The position numbers and the translations under genes are program-made. A DNA stretch of 64,000 nucleotides from Fibrobacter sp. UWB16 (GTDB lineage Bacteria; Fibrobacterota; Fibrobacteria; Fibrobacterales; Fibrobacteraceae). A model generated the notes under the pieces. The model saw nothing but the letters and a program-made list of their open reading frames with translations, had not been told where the DNA came from and did no database searches. The stretch lies in assembly GCF_900215325.1 (NCBI RefSeq), contig NZ_OCMS01000001.1, positions 186,001-250,000 on the forward strand, in the 5' to 3' direction. How positions within the stretch are numbered: the first letter of the stretch is position 1; each line of letters starts with the position of its first letter. Positions 23,872 through 33,262 of this stretch are shown in pieces.

Positions 23872-26800
23872 ATGAAACGTACTACTTGCCCTGGCGAAGT
23901 TCCCTATTACATAGCTGTATTTTTAACATCTTTTATGCAACTGGGTTTATTCATCCATTTCCAAAGATGGATAACCTTCAACTCCGAAGGCGCTAGGTTT
24001 TTCTGGCTGAGCCTACTACTCCAGTTCGCCATGTTCTCGCCGAGCATCATCATGATGCATGTGGCAAGTTACTTCGCCGGCCGTTTTCCCAAGAGCAAGG
24101 TCATGGGTTGGACCTCCATCGGCATGGCTATCTCCGTTTTGCTCATCGCATTCTTCTTTGGCGATAGACTCGACTTTGGCGCGTTTGCATTCCTGTTCCT
24201 GTACGGCATTTTCCTCTCGATTTTCAATCCGGCCAAAATCGGCCTCATGAAAGAAATCACCGACGGGAACGACCTCGTGAAAATCAACGCCAAGCACTTG
24301 ATTTTCATGGCGCTCGGCATCACGATTATATCCTTCCTCACATTTGACTACAGCCCGAACGACAGCTCAACCATTAGCTACTCGCTCCTCCCGTTCATCC
24401 TCTCGGCTGTTGGACTTTTCGCTGCGATTTCGTCGTTCTGCATCCGCGTATGCAAGCCGAACAAGTTCGTGAAGCTTCGCTCCCCCATGCGTAATTTCTC
24501 TTCGACCTGGTCGAACCCGATGCTCAAGCTCTCGATGCTCGGTATTGCCGCTTTCTGGAGCGTGACGCAGTTCCTCATCATGATTTCGCAGAACATGACG
24601 GGCACGCAAAGCACGACACTTTTCCAGTGGACGTTCATCTTCACCGGAATCGGCTACATCATTGGTGCCATCAGTGCCGCAAAGTCTTCCAAGAACTTCG
24701 TAGAAACAGGCCTTATCCCGCTTGCCGCCATTGCCTCTTCTATCACGATGATTGTTACGCCGTTCATCAATAACCAGTACGTCCTTGCGTTCCTCTACGC
24801 ATTCATCGCCTTCTGGGCAGGCTCCGCATTCGTTGTCCTCCGCACGGTCATCCAGAACGTCACGCGCCCTGACACCTCGGGCCGCATCCACGCCGTCTCG
24901 TTCATGATCCAGATGAGCTTCCTGTTCATCTTGCTCGGCTTCCAAGTCATCCTCTTCCTCATGACCGAACTCAGCCTCCACAAGCAGATGTTCTTCCTCG
25001 CCGTAATCCTAGCCCTCACGTTCGTGTTCACGCTCAAGCGCACCCCGATGACGCTCCTCCGCGCAGGGCTCCGCTTTGCATTCTCATACGTGTTCCGCTA
25101 TAAGGTCAAGGTCCACGGCATCCAGAACATGCCCGAATCCGGCCCGCTCCTTTTGGTGGGTCCGCACTTTAGCTTCATCGACTGGGCCGTGCTCCAGATG
25201 GCATCTCCGCGCACGCTCCTCATCGCAAGCAACAGGAACACGTTTGCAGATTGGTACTTGCGCTGGTTCTCTCACGGCAAGTCGGTCATCAACATCAACC
25301 GCCGCGACCCCAGCGAAGCCATGGAAAAAATCCACGAAGCGCTATTGAAGGGCGAAGCGGTGGTCATCTTCCCCGAAGGCGAAGTTTCCAAGACGCCATT
25401 TGTTTCCAAGTTCTCGCTCGACTACAGCAAGGCAATTGAAGGCACTAACGCTCAGCTCGTCCCGTTCTACATACAAGGTCTCTGGGGCAGCCGCTACAGC
25501 CACGCCTCCGAATGCGTGAACCGTCCGCAGTATTTCAACCGCGTCATCAGCGTAGGCTTTGGCAAGGCCATGCCCGCCACCACGCCCGAAAACGTCATCC
25601 GCAAGGATCTGCAAAACTTGGGCACGGATATTTGGAACATGGCTATGGACCATTCCGCAAGTATCATTCCGCTCTGGTACCGTGCAATGCGCAAGCGCCG
25701 TTCCCGCCCGATTTTGATTGATCCCGCCGGCCGCCACGTGAACGGCTACGAGATGATTCGCCTCTGCCACTACTTCGGCAAAAAAATCAAGTCGCTCACC
25801 AAGAATGACCAGAATGTAGGCTTCATGCTCCCCACAAGCCGCGACGCAGCCCTCGGCATTATGTCCATCCTCGGTTGCGGAAAGACGACGGTCAACTTGA
25901 ACTACACCTCGCCCGTCGACACGCTTATCGGCTGCATTGACAAGGCTGAACTTTCGACAATTGTCACGTCCCGAGCCTTCTTTGACAAGCTCTGCGGCAA
26001 GAACGCCGACTTCAAGCAGCTTGCCGAAAAATGCCAGATGTTCTACATCGACGAAGAAGAACAGAAAATCAGCACATTCTGCCGTCTGCTCGAATCGTTC
26101 ATCGTCTTAACGTTCCCCAAGAAACTTTTGAGAGATTTCTGGTTCACCACGTCTAAGTTAACCGATGATGCCGTTATCTTGTTCAGTTCCGGTTCTGAAG
26201 GTACGCCGAAGGGTGTAGAACTCACGCACAAGAACGTGATTTCCAACGCCCAGCAAGGAGACCACGTCATCAGGCTTTGCCGCACCGACGTGATGACATC
26301 GCTCCTCCCGCTGTTCCATTCGTTTGGCTTTACGATGACATTCATGATGCCGCTTTTGGACGGTGTGCCGATGGTGCTCTGCCCCGACCCGACCGACATC
26401 AAGACTCTTGCCCGCGTATGCGCCGAATACAAGGCAACCATCCTCATGGGCACCCCGACGTTCCTCCGCGCCATCGCCATCAACCGCTGGGTACACCCTA
26501 TGTGCCTCGACTCTTTGCGCTACGTGATTGCCGGTGCCGAAAAGCTCCGCCCCGAAATGCGCGAAACGTTCAAGCTCAAGTTCGGCAAGGACATTTACGA
26601 AGGTTACGGTTGCACGGAACTCACGCCGCTTGCCACGCTCAACGCCCCGAACGTTTTGCTGGACGACTTCTTGACGATGGAAAAGTGCTGCGACCACACG
26701 AGCATCGGCATGGTCGTCCCGGGTTCAACAGGCGCCATTATTAACCCCGAGACAAACGAATTCTTGGCTCCAGGTGAAGAAGGCATGCTCGTCATCACAG

Positions 26801-27270
26801 GCCCGCAAGTCATGAAGGGTTACCTCCGCGATGAAGCTAAAACTGATGCCGTCATTTTTGAAGTCGATGGGCGTCGCTGGTACAAGACCGGAGACAAGTG
26901 TACCATCACCGAAGACGGCTTCGTCAAGATTCTCGGCCGCTACAGCCGCTTTGCAAAGCTCGGCGGCGAAATGATTTCGCTTACCGCTGTGGAACTCCGC
27001 ATTGCAGAAACGGGCATCATGGGCGAACATGAATTCGCCATTACCGCAGTTCCGGATTCAGTCAAGGGCGAACGCATCGTGCTCCTCGTCAAGGGCGACG
27101 CAACGCTTGACACCGAAGAAATCTCGAGAAGCCTCCGCAAGTCGGGCATTCCGCCACTCATGCAGCCGGGTTCCGTGTTCTGCGTTGAAGCCATCCCGAA
27201 GCTCGGCAGTGGCAAGTGGGACTTCAACGGAATGAAGAAGCTCGCCACGGAATTAGTCGAAAAGAAGTAA
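23872..27270 (+). CDS. LplT-like MFS flippase - PlsC acyltransferase - acyl-ACP synthetase fusion (Aas type)
   Basis: Recycles lysophospholipids at the inner membrane. The 1132-residue protein joins three parts. Residues 1-400 are a 12-helix MFS transporter like LplT, which flips lyso-PE inward. Residues about 415-600 are a PlsC acyltransferase with the HX4D motif in GPHFSFIDW (near 431) and FPEGEVSKTP (near 500). Residues about 640-1132 are an AMP-forming acyl-ACP synthetase with FSSGSEGTPKGVELTHKN (near 770) and YGCTE. In E. coli LplT and Aas are separate neighbouring genes; here transport and reacylation are one chain. The gene is monocistronic, with repeats on both sides. No clear ribosome site precedes the ATG. 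Confidence 0.92.
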   Translation: MKRTTCPGEVPYYIAVFLTSFMQLGLFIHFQRWITFNSEGARFFWLSLLLQFAMFSPSIIMMHVASYFAGRFPKSKVMGWTSIGMAISVLLIAFFFGDRLDFGAFAFLFLYGIFLSIFNPAKIGLMKEITDGNDLVKINAKHLIFMALGITIISFLTFDYSPNDSSTISYSLLPFILSAVGLFAAISSFCIRVCKPNKFVKLRSPMRNFSSTWSNPMLKLSMLGIAAFWSVTQFLIMISQNMTGTQSTTLFQWTFIFTGIGYIIGAISAAKSSKNFVETGLIPLAAIASSITMIVTPFINNQYVLAFLYAFIAFWAGSAFVVLRTVIQNVTRPDTSGRIHAVSFMIQMSFLFILLGFQVILFLMTELSLHKQMFFLAVILALTFVFTLKRTPMTLLRAGLRFAFSYVFRYKVKVHGIQNMPESGPLLLVGPHFSFIDWAVLQMASPRTLLIASNRNTFADWYLRWFSHGKSVININRRDPSEAMEKIHEALLKGEAVVIFPEGEVSKTPFVSKFSLDYSKAIEGTNAQLVPFYIQGLWGSRYSHASECVNRPQYFNRVISVGFGKAMPATTPENVIRKDLQNLGTDIWNMAMDHSASIIPLWYRAMRKRRSRPILIDPAGRHVNGYEMIRLCHYFGKKIKSLTKNDQNVGFMLPTSRDAALGIMSILGCGKTTVNLNYTSPVDTLIGCIDKAELSTIVTSRAFFDKLCGKNADFKQLAEKCQMFYIDEEEQKISTFCRLLESFIVLTFPKKLLRDFWFTTSKLTDDAVILFSSGSEGTPKGVELTHKNVISNAQQGDHVIRLCRTDVMTSLLPLFHSFGFTMTFMMPLLDGVPMVLCPDPTDIKTLARVCAEYKATILMGTPTFLRAIAINRWVHPMCLDSLRYVIAGAEKLRPEMRETFKLKFGKDIYEGYGCTELTPLATLNAPNVLLDDFLTMEKCCDHTSIGMVVPGSTGAIINPETNEFLAPGEEGMLVITGPQVMKGYLRDEAKTDAVIFEVDGRRWYKTGDKCTITEDGFVKILGRYSRFAKLGGEMISLTAVELRIAETGIMGEHEFAITAVPDSVKGERIVLLVKGDATLDTEEISRSLRKSGIPPLMQPGSVFCVEAIPKLGSGKWDFNGMKKLATELVEKK

Positions 27271-27299
27271 TCGCGACCGCCGCGCCGCAGTAGGCAAAT

Positions 27300-27408
27300 C
27301 TTAAATGTCATCCTGAGGACCAAAGGGACGAAGGATCCAGTTACAATTCGAGATGCCTGCTGCGCATCTGTGTCATGCCCCGCACCGACGGGGCATCACC
27401 TTTTTTAT
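27300..27408. repeat. Dispersed repeat followed by terminator-type palindrome
   Basis: GTCATCCTGAGG...CGAAGGATCCAG at 27307-27341 is the GTCATCCTGAG repeat family. It is followed by ATGCCCCG/CGGGGCAT and TTTTTT at 27375-27406. The rest of the 266-base gap shows only TATATT at 27507-27512, a possible -10 for the RidA gene. Confidence 0.7.
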
Positions 27409-27536
27409 AAGCACCACCAATAGCCTTAGAATATATCCGCACGCAAAAACGTGCGGGCATTTTAAATTGCGGGCCATAAACGCCCCAAATGCATCTCAAT
27501 TATTGTATATTAAAGGCGCAAAAACAAGGAGATTAC

Positions 27537-28004
27537 ATGAGTCAAATTGTCTCTAAATTCCAAGAATTGGGGCTGACGCTCCCCGCCTGCCCCGCACCGG
27601 TTGCCGCTTATGTTCCGGCAACGCGCTTTGGCGATACGATTATTGTTTCTGGGCAGTTGCCGTCTGTGAAGGGAGACTTTTCCGCCTTTACCGGTATTGT
27701 TCCGAACCAGATTTCTGTGGAAAAAGCTAAGGAAGCGGCACAGATTTGCTTCTTGAACAACATTGCCGCAGCCCTCACGCAGTTGAAAGCCGGCGAAACA
27801 CTCCGCCTCGTTCAGATCCAGGGTTTTGTGCAGTCCGCAAACGATTTTCACGACCAGCCGATTGTGCTGAATGGCGCTAGCGAACTTGCCGTACAGATTC
27901 TCGGAGAAAATGGAAAGCATGCACGTACGGCTGTTGGCGTTTCGACGCTCCCGAAGAACGTCGCCGTCGAAATCAGTTGCACGTTCCAGGCAATCGCAGA
28001 GTAA
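27537..28004 (+). CDS. RidA/YjgF family protein
   Basis: A 155-residue protein of the RidA (YjgF/YER057c) family; characterised members hydrolyse reactive enamine/imine intermediates from PLP enzymes. The family signature appears as FGDTIIVSGQLP, AKEAAQICFLNNIAAAL and a C-terminal NVAVEISCTFQ. The usual C-terminal Arg motif (R-x-x-V-x-V) of active deaminases is replaced here (ARTAVGVSTLPKNVAVEI), which matches the YjgF-like subgroup of about 150 residues whose activity is less well defined. Start 27537 follows AAGGAGATTAC. Confidence 0.88.
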   Translation: MSQIVSKFQELGLTLPACPAPVAAYVPATRFGDTIIVSGQLPSVKGDFSAFTGIVPNQISVEKAKEAAQICFLNNIAAALTQLKAGETLRLVQIQGFVQSANDFHDQPIVLNGASELAVQILGENGKHARTAVGVSTLPKNVAVEISCTFQAIAE

Positions 28005-28057
28005 AGTATCTGTAATTAGAACTGTGTATGGTGATGCCGTCCCCATTCGCGGATCAT

Positions 28058-28087
28058 GACTACTAAGCAGCAAAGCTGCAAGTAGTC
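28058..28087. terminator. Hairpin between convergent ridA-like and HD genes
   Basis: GACTACT pairs with AGTAGTC, with an inner GCAGC/GCTGC pair. The T-run is weak, so termination is likely but not certain. Confidence 0.5.
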
Positions 28088-28112
28088 AAAGAGAACGGAG
28101 TCCGGCATGACA

Positions 28113-28616
28113 TCACAACACAAGTGAGCGGATCCACTCGCGCATGTGGAATACGGAATAGCCCGAAGTCAAAGACTTCTGGGCTATTTTTGCACCCCAT
28201 TCCGTCGCCATTTTCTTGGGATCCAGCGGAAACCCGACGCGGCCCAAATCCAGACGGTCCGCATCAAAGCAAGTGTCAATCGTAATAATTCCCGTACGCG
28301 GCTGAATCGTGTGGAGGCGGCACGCATCATAGAGCCAGCCAAAGCGCTCATCGTCCAGCTCAAAGCGCTTTTCTTCACGACAGCGCTGTGCAAATTCTGC
28401 GCCACGAGCGCCATGTTCTCGGTCGTAAGCATCATCCAAACGCTGCGAATCATGGAAAATCGCAAACAAGCGCACCACATCAATGTCGGCGCCAGTCTTT
28501 TTCGCCAGGAGGAGACCATTGTACTCCACCTGATGCCAATGCTCAATGCCATGAACCTCGGACTCGTAGAGCCGATTCTCAAAAGCAAAGTTCATTAAAG
28601 CCGCGAAATCGATCAT
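28113..28616 (-). CDS. HD-domain protein, putative metal-dependent phosphohydrolase
   Basis: A 167-residue protein. GIEHWHQV supplies an HD-type first histidine, FAIFHDSQR the His-Asp pair (near residue 54), and DADRLDLGRVG a downstream Asp. This is the common pattern of small HD hydrolases acting on nucleotides or similar phosphates. No extra domain is present. The substrate is unknown. It is next to mutS on the same strand, but a low-complexity tract of about 90 bases separates them. Confidence 0.78.
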   Translation of the reverse strand: MIDFAALMNFAFENRLYESEVHGIEHWHQVEYNGLLLAKKTGADIDVVRLFAIFHDSQRLDDAYDREHGARGAEFAQRCREEKRFELDDERFGWLYDACRLHTIQPRTGIITIDTCFDADRLDLGRVGFPLDPKKMATEWGAKIAQKSLTSGYSVFHMREWIRSLVL

Positions 28617-28619
28617 ATT

Positions 28620-28708
28620 TTAGTTGTTAGTTCTTAGTCATTAGTCAGTAGTTTTATTATTGCAGTTTCACCGCATTTATCTAAAGACCATTGACTATTG
28701 ACTAATTG
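28620..28708. repeat. Low-complexity TTAGTNATTAGTCAATAG tract
   Basis: Degenerate repeats of TAGTTCTTAGTCATTAGTCAG and ATTGACTATTGACTAATT behind mutS. Same family as 1161-1205. Confidence 0.5.
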
Positions 28709-31348
28709 CTATTTTCCGTAATTTTCCTTCAGGTCCATGAGGCGCTGCAGCGCCTGCATCGGAGTCATTTCTTCGGGCTTGAGCCTGCGAATTTCATCCT
28801 TGAGCAAAAGCGTGTTTTCGTCTGGCGGTGCAAACAAGTCCATCTGCGGCTGCGCCTTGATTTTCTTGTTTTGCGCCTCGTCACTCGGGTCAATCTTCTG
28901 CTTTTCCAAACGGAGCAAAATCTTGCGAGCTCGGCGCACCACGTTAGGTGGGAGCCCCGCCATCTCGGCCACGTGAATACCATAGCTCGAATCGCAAGCG
29001 CCTTCGAGAATCTTATGCAAGAACGTGAGCTTGTCGCCCTTTTCCTGCACGGCGACCTGGAAATTGCCAGCGTGTTCCAGCGATTCCACAAGCCCCGTCA
29101 ATTCGTGATAGTGCGTTGCAAACAGCGTAAGCGCCATACGAGCGGGTTCGCTGTGGAGCGTTTCGACAATCGCCCACGCAATCGAAAGGCCGTCAAACGT
29201 ACTCGTACCGCGACCAATTTCATCGAGCAGCACAAGGCTATGCGGAGTCGCATTGCGCAAGATGTTCGCCGTTTCGATCATCTCGACCATGAACGTACTG
29301 AGGCCACGGCTCAAGCGGTCGCTAGCGCCCACACGTGTAAAGATGCGGTCCACTACGCCAATGCGAGCACTTTCAGCCGGTACAAAGCAACCAATCTGCG
29401 CCATGAGCACAATAAGCCCCGTCTGGCGCAAGTACGTCGATTTACCGGCCATGTTCGGGCCAGTAATGAGCATCAGTCGCGTTCCGTCCGGCGAGAGCGT
29501 CACATCGTTCGGGACAAAGTTCAAATCGGGGTTCACCGCAACAATCACCGGATGGAAACCGCCGCGAATTTCAATACCCGTTCCTTCAAAAACTTCCGGG
29601 CAAACGTAATTGTACTTGCGGGCCGCGCGGGCAAAGCTGTACAAGCTATCGACTCGAGCAATTGCATCGGCAATGCCCTGGAGCTCGGCGCGCCAGCTGT
29701 TCACGCGTTCGCGAAGTTCGCAGAAAATCTTGTATTCCAACGCATGGATGTTGACTTCGGCATTGCTGATGACGGATTCGCATTCCTTCATCTCAGGCGT
29801 GATATAGCGTTCGCCGTTCACCGTTGTCTGCTTGCGGATATACTCGTCCGGAATCGGCTGCGTGGCCTTTGCCATCTGCGCCTTCGTGATTTCGATGTAA
29901 TAACCGAACACGCGGTTGTAACCGACTTTCAATGACGGGATTCCGAGGCGTTCGCGTTCGCGACCTTCCAACGAAGCAATCCATTCGCGGCGTTCCTTGA
30001 TGTCCTCGTTCATTGCATCAAGTTCTGCACTTGCCCCCGGGCGGATCATTCCGCCTTCGCGCACGGTCATCGGCAAGTCATCATTGAAGTACTTGAGCAA
30101 GTCTTCGCCACGGCCCTTTGCTGCATTCAACGTTTCGCGTAGACCTTCAAAAAGCGGCGCATGCAAGCCTTCCAAAACGTCAGCGACCTTTGATGCCTGC
30201 GAAAGAGAACGTCCCATTCCCGCGAGGTCACGCGCATTTGCACGACCGCTACCGACGCGGCCCATCAAGCGTTCCATATCGAGAATCGACGTGAGCGATT
30301 CCTTGAGTTCGTCAAGCGCCACAGGATTCTGGACAAGTTCGCCCACCGCTTCTTCGCGTTCGCGGATGCGGTCCACAGCAATCAACGGATGGCTCACCCA
30401 ATCCTTGAGCGTACGCCCCCCCATTGCCGTCACCGTAAAATCGAGCACCGAGCAAAGCGTGCTGGAATAATCGTCAGCATTCAACGGACGCACGAGTTCC
30501 AAATTGCGGAGCGTGCTCGGGTCGAGCGTCATGTAATCGTCCAGATTCAAAATCTCGAGCGTCGTAAAGTGCGACAGTTCGGACTTTTTCTGGTTGATCA
30601 AATACTGGAGCAAAGCGCCCGTCACGGACGTTTCAAAAACACGACCATCCAAGCCAAGGCCATCAAGCGCTTCAACCTTGAAGTGCGTAAACAGCACATC
30701 CTTTGCCTGGTCTTCTGCAAACAAAATAGCAGGGAGTTCAGTGACCAAGACGTTTTCCGCCTTGATCAAGTCCATAATCGCCGCTGGGATCGTCGTCCCT
30801 TCGGGAATCACAATTTCCTTGGGCATACGGCGGCTGAATTCGCATTCAAAAGCCTGCACACTGCTACGGCACGTCGCCAAATAACCCGTCGTCACATCGG
30901 CAATCGCAAACGCGGCCACATCCCCGTTTCCGCCCTTGCCATCATCGCTTGTCGCAGGCACATAAGCGCAAAGGTAGTTTGCCTCTTTTGCGTTGAGGTT
31001 TTCTTCGTTCATCGCCGTGCCGGCGCTGATGATTTCAACAATGTCGCGCTTGACAATACCCTTCGCGAGTTTCGGGTCTTCGACCTGTTCGCAAATGGCG
31101 ATGCGGTAGCCGGCGGCCACCATCTTGGGCACGTAGCGTTCGGCAGCGTGGTGCGGGAATCCGCACAAAGGCGTTGCACCGGAGGCGCCGTTATTGCGGC
31201 TCGTGAGCGTTAAACCTAAAATTTTCGAGGCGATTACAGCGTCATCTTCAAAAAGTTCAAAGAAGTCGCCCATGCGGAAAAACAAAATGCAGCCAGGATT
31301 TTCTTTCTTGATTTCGTAATATTGCTGCATCAACGGAGTAACGGCCAT
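28709..31348 (-). CDS. mutS: DNA mismatch repair protein MutS
   Basis: Recognises mismatches and starts repair with MutL. The 879-residue protein has the N-terminal mismatch-binding Phe-x-Glu in MGDFFELFEDD, core and clamp domains, Walker A GPNMAGKSTYLRQTG, and DEIGRGTSTFDG. The C-terminal PMQALQRLMDL is the helix-turn-helix dimerisation tail. Its ATG overlaps the scpB stop by one base (TAATG), so the two are translationally coupled. Confidence 0.97.
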   Translation of the reverse strand: MAVTPLMQQYYEIKKENPGCILFFRMGDFFELFEDDAVIASKILGLTLTSRNNGASGATPLCGFPHHAAERYVPKMVAAGYRIAICEQVEDPKLAKGIVKRDIVEIISAGTAMNEENLNAKEANYLCAYVPATSDDGKGGNGDVAAFAIADVTTGYLATCRSSVQAFECEFSRRMPKEIVIPEGTTIPAAIMDLIKAENVLVTELPAILFAEDQAKDVLFTHFKVEALDGLGLDGRVFETSVTGALLQYLINQKKSELSHFTTLEILNLDDYMTLDPSTLRNLELVRPLNADDYSSTLCSVLDFTVTAMGGRTLKDWVSHPLIAVDRIREREEAVGELVQNPVALDELKESLTSILDMERLMGRVGSGRANARDLAGMGRSLSQASKVADVLEGLHAPLFEGLRETLNAAKGRGEDLLKYFNDDLPMTVREGGMIRPGASAELDAMNEDIKERREWIASLEGRERERLGIPSLKVGYNRVFGYYIEITKAQMAKATQPIPDEYIRKQTTVNGERYITPEMKECESVISNAEVNIHALEYKIFCELRERVNSWRAELQGIADAIARVDSLYSFARAARKYNYVCPEVFEGTGIEIRGGFHPVIVAVNPDLNFVPNDVTLSPDGTRLMLITGPNMAGKSTYLRQTGLIVLMAQIGCFVPAESARIGVVDRIFTRVGASDRLSRGLSTFMVEMIETANILRNATPHSLVLLDEIGRGTSTFDGLSIAWAIVETLHSEPARMALTLFATHYHELTGLVESLEHAGNFQVAVQEKGDKLTFLHKILEGACDSSYGIHVAEMAGLPPNVVRRARKILLRLEKQKIDPSDEAQNKKIKAQPQMDLFAPPDENTLLLKDEIRRLKPEEMTPMQALQRLMDLKENYGK

Positions 31349-32052
31349 TAAGCATCTCCCATAGACAATTCAATCTGGTCAGTCGATTCTTCGAGCGGAG
31401 TCGGTTCTTCCGGAGCGTTATCAGGCTTAGAGTACTGCGGCACCAGAGCGCCCGCTTCCAAAAGTTCACTGAATTCGCGCAAACGCGGCAAGTCTTCAGG
31501 AATGCGATTGATACCAAAGTATTTCAAAAATTCCTGCGTAGTCACGTAAGTATAAGGGTTACCAACCGTTTCAGCGCGAGCGCCCAAAGTAATAAAGCCT
31601 TTGTCAAGCAAGTTACGGATCGGACCATCCGCAGACGAAACGCCACGAACCTGTTCAATCGCAGCCTTCGTAATCGGCTGCTGGTAAGCAATCACGGCAA
31701 GCGTTTCAAGAGCAGCCTGGCTGAGCCTGCGGGCATTTGCTTCCGGGAAGAGTTTGCGCACCCACGGATAATACTTTGCACGTGTTCTAAAGCGGTAACC
31801 GCCCGCCTGTTCCACAATTTCAAACGGAGACTGAATTTTGTTCAAAGAATCGTTCGCGGTAATGAGCGCATCCGCTACAGAACGAGCATCCAAAAAATCG
31901 CCGAGAATTTCGCGAAGCTTCTTGAGCGTCACGACATCCGGAGACGCAAAGACGAGCGCCTGTATAATGCGAGCCAGGTCTTCCCTACTTTCAACTTTCG
32001 GGAGTTCCGCCGATTCTTCGGCCAGTTCTTCGACATTCTGATCTTCAGCCAT
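31348..32052 (-). CDS. scpB: Segregation and condensation protein B
   Basis: The kleisin-binding winged-helix subunit of the SMC-ScpAB condensin. The 234-residue protein has two winged helices (about 25-190) with the family motif ALETLAVIAYQQPITKAAIEQVRGVSS. The acidic C-terminal tail (PDNAPEEPTPLEES) is disordered. scpA is not in the window. It sits between proB (41-base gap) and mutS. Confidence 0.95.
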   Translation of the reverse strand: MAEDQNVEELAEESAELPKVESREDLARIIQALVFASPDVVTLKKLREILGDFLDARSVADALITANDSLNKIQSPFEIVEQAGGYRFRTRAKYYPWVRKLFPEANARRLSQAALETLAVIAYQQPITKAAIEQVRGVSSADGPIRNLLDKGFITLGARAETVGNPYTYVTTQEFLKYFGINRIPEDLPRLREFSELLEAGALVPQYSKPDNAPEEPTPLEESTDQIELSMGDA

Positions 32053-32093
32053 ACGTTTGATCCTTTTGTCTAAAGCGGTCTAAAGTCACCTAG

Positions 32094-33233
32094 TTAGAAT
32101 ACAACCAAGTCGTTCTTGTGGATAAGTTCATCAGGAACATTCTTGCCAAGGACTTCGTGCACCTGGGCAGTTTTTTTGCGGAGCACAAGCTTGAGCGTTT
32201 CGCTATCGAAACCAGCAACACCGCGAGCCACAGGATTCTTCTTTTCATCCTGGACTTCAATCAAGTCGCCCTTGTCAAAATGCTTCTGTACCGCAATCAC
32301 GCCCACCGGCAACAAGCTCGAATGATTTTCACGCAAAGCCTTCACGCCGCCTTCATCGACAATCACGCTTCCACGCGGCGTCGTAATGAAGCTCAGCCAA
32401 CGCTGACGGCTATTGAGCTTTTTCTTGGAACCTGCGAACAATGTACCTGTTGCATTTTCAAAGAACACCTGATGCGGGAGTACCTTCATACCGCTAGCGA
32501 GGAATGCATTCGCGCCACTCTTCGTCACATTGCGAATGGCTTCGAGCTTGCTCCTCATGCCGCCGGTACTGACGGCGGACCCGGCCTCGCCAGGCTTTCC
32601 GGCCAATGCCAAAATCGCAGGCGTGATTTCAGGAACAAAGTTCAACAAGCGAGCGTTCGGATTCTTCTTCGGATTGTCATCGAACAAGCCGTCTTCATCC
32701 GTAAAGATGAGGAGCAAGTCTGCATCAAGGAAGAGCGCCACATCGCTCGAGAGCTTGTCGTTATCGCCCACCTTGATTTCGGCGACAGCCAAGGAGTCGT
32801 TCTCGTTAATGATCGGAACAATCTTACGGGCAAGCATTGCCTTGATGGTGTTCTGCAAATTCTTGTAACGCGCACGATCACGGAAGTCTTCTGCAGACAA
32901 GAGAATCTGGCCAACGGAAAGTTGCACCCAGCGGAACATTTCGCGATAAGCGTACATGAGGTCAATCTGACCCACGGCAGCACAAGCCTGCTTTTCGGCA
33001 AGCACGGTCGGCTTTTGAGCGTAACCCAATTCAGCCATGCCAGTACCCACAGCGCCACTCGTGACAATGACGACTTCCTTGCCCGCATCCATCAAGCGTG
33101 CCACGGAATCAGCGAGCTTCTGGATGTAACGCGTACGAACGCCACCACGCTCGGAATCCACGAGAATGCGAGAACCAATCTTCACCACCACGCGGCGAGC
33201 TTCATCTAAAATGTTCTTTCTTAATTCACTCAT
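32094..33233 (-). CDS. proB: Glutamate 5-kinase
   Basis: First step of proline synthesis: phosphorylation of glutamate. The 379-residue protein has an amino-acid kinase domain (VVVKIGSRIL, VTSGAVGTGM, NENDS, GDNDKLSSDVA, GTGGM-like STGGMRSKLEA) and a C-terminal PUA domain (about 285-370). The length matches PUA-containing ProB. proA is not adjacent. Confidence 0.96.
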   Translation of the reverse strand: MSELRKNILDEARRVVVKIGSRILVDSERGGVRTRYIQKLADSVARLMDAGKEVVIVTSGAVGTGMAELGYAQKPTVLAEKQACAAVGQIDLMYAYREMFRWVQLSVGQILLSAEDFRDRARYKNLQNTIKAMLARKIVPIINENDSLAVAEIKVGDNDKLSSDVALFLDADLLLIFTDEDGLFDDNPKKNPNARLLNFVPEITPAILALAGKPGEAGSAVSTGGMRSKLEAIRNVTKSGANAFLASGMKVLPHQVFFENATGTLFAGSKKKLNSRQRWLSFITTPRGSVIVDEGGVKALRENHSSLLPVGVIAVQKHFDKGDLIEVQDEKKNPVARGVAGFDSETLKLVLRKKTAQVHEVLGKNVPDELIHKNDLVVF

Positions 33234-33237
33234 TTTT

Positions 33238-33262
33238 CAGTCGTTAGTTATTAGTCAATAGT
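33238..33262. repeat. Low-complexity TTAGTTATTAGTCAATAG tract
   Basis: A short copy of the intergenic degenerate repeat, between rapA and proB. Confidence 0.4.
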
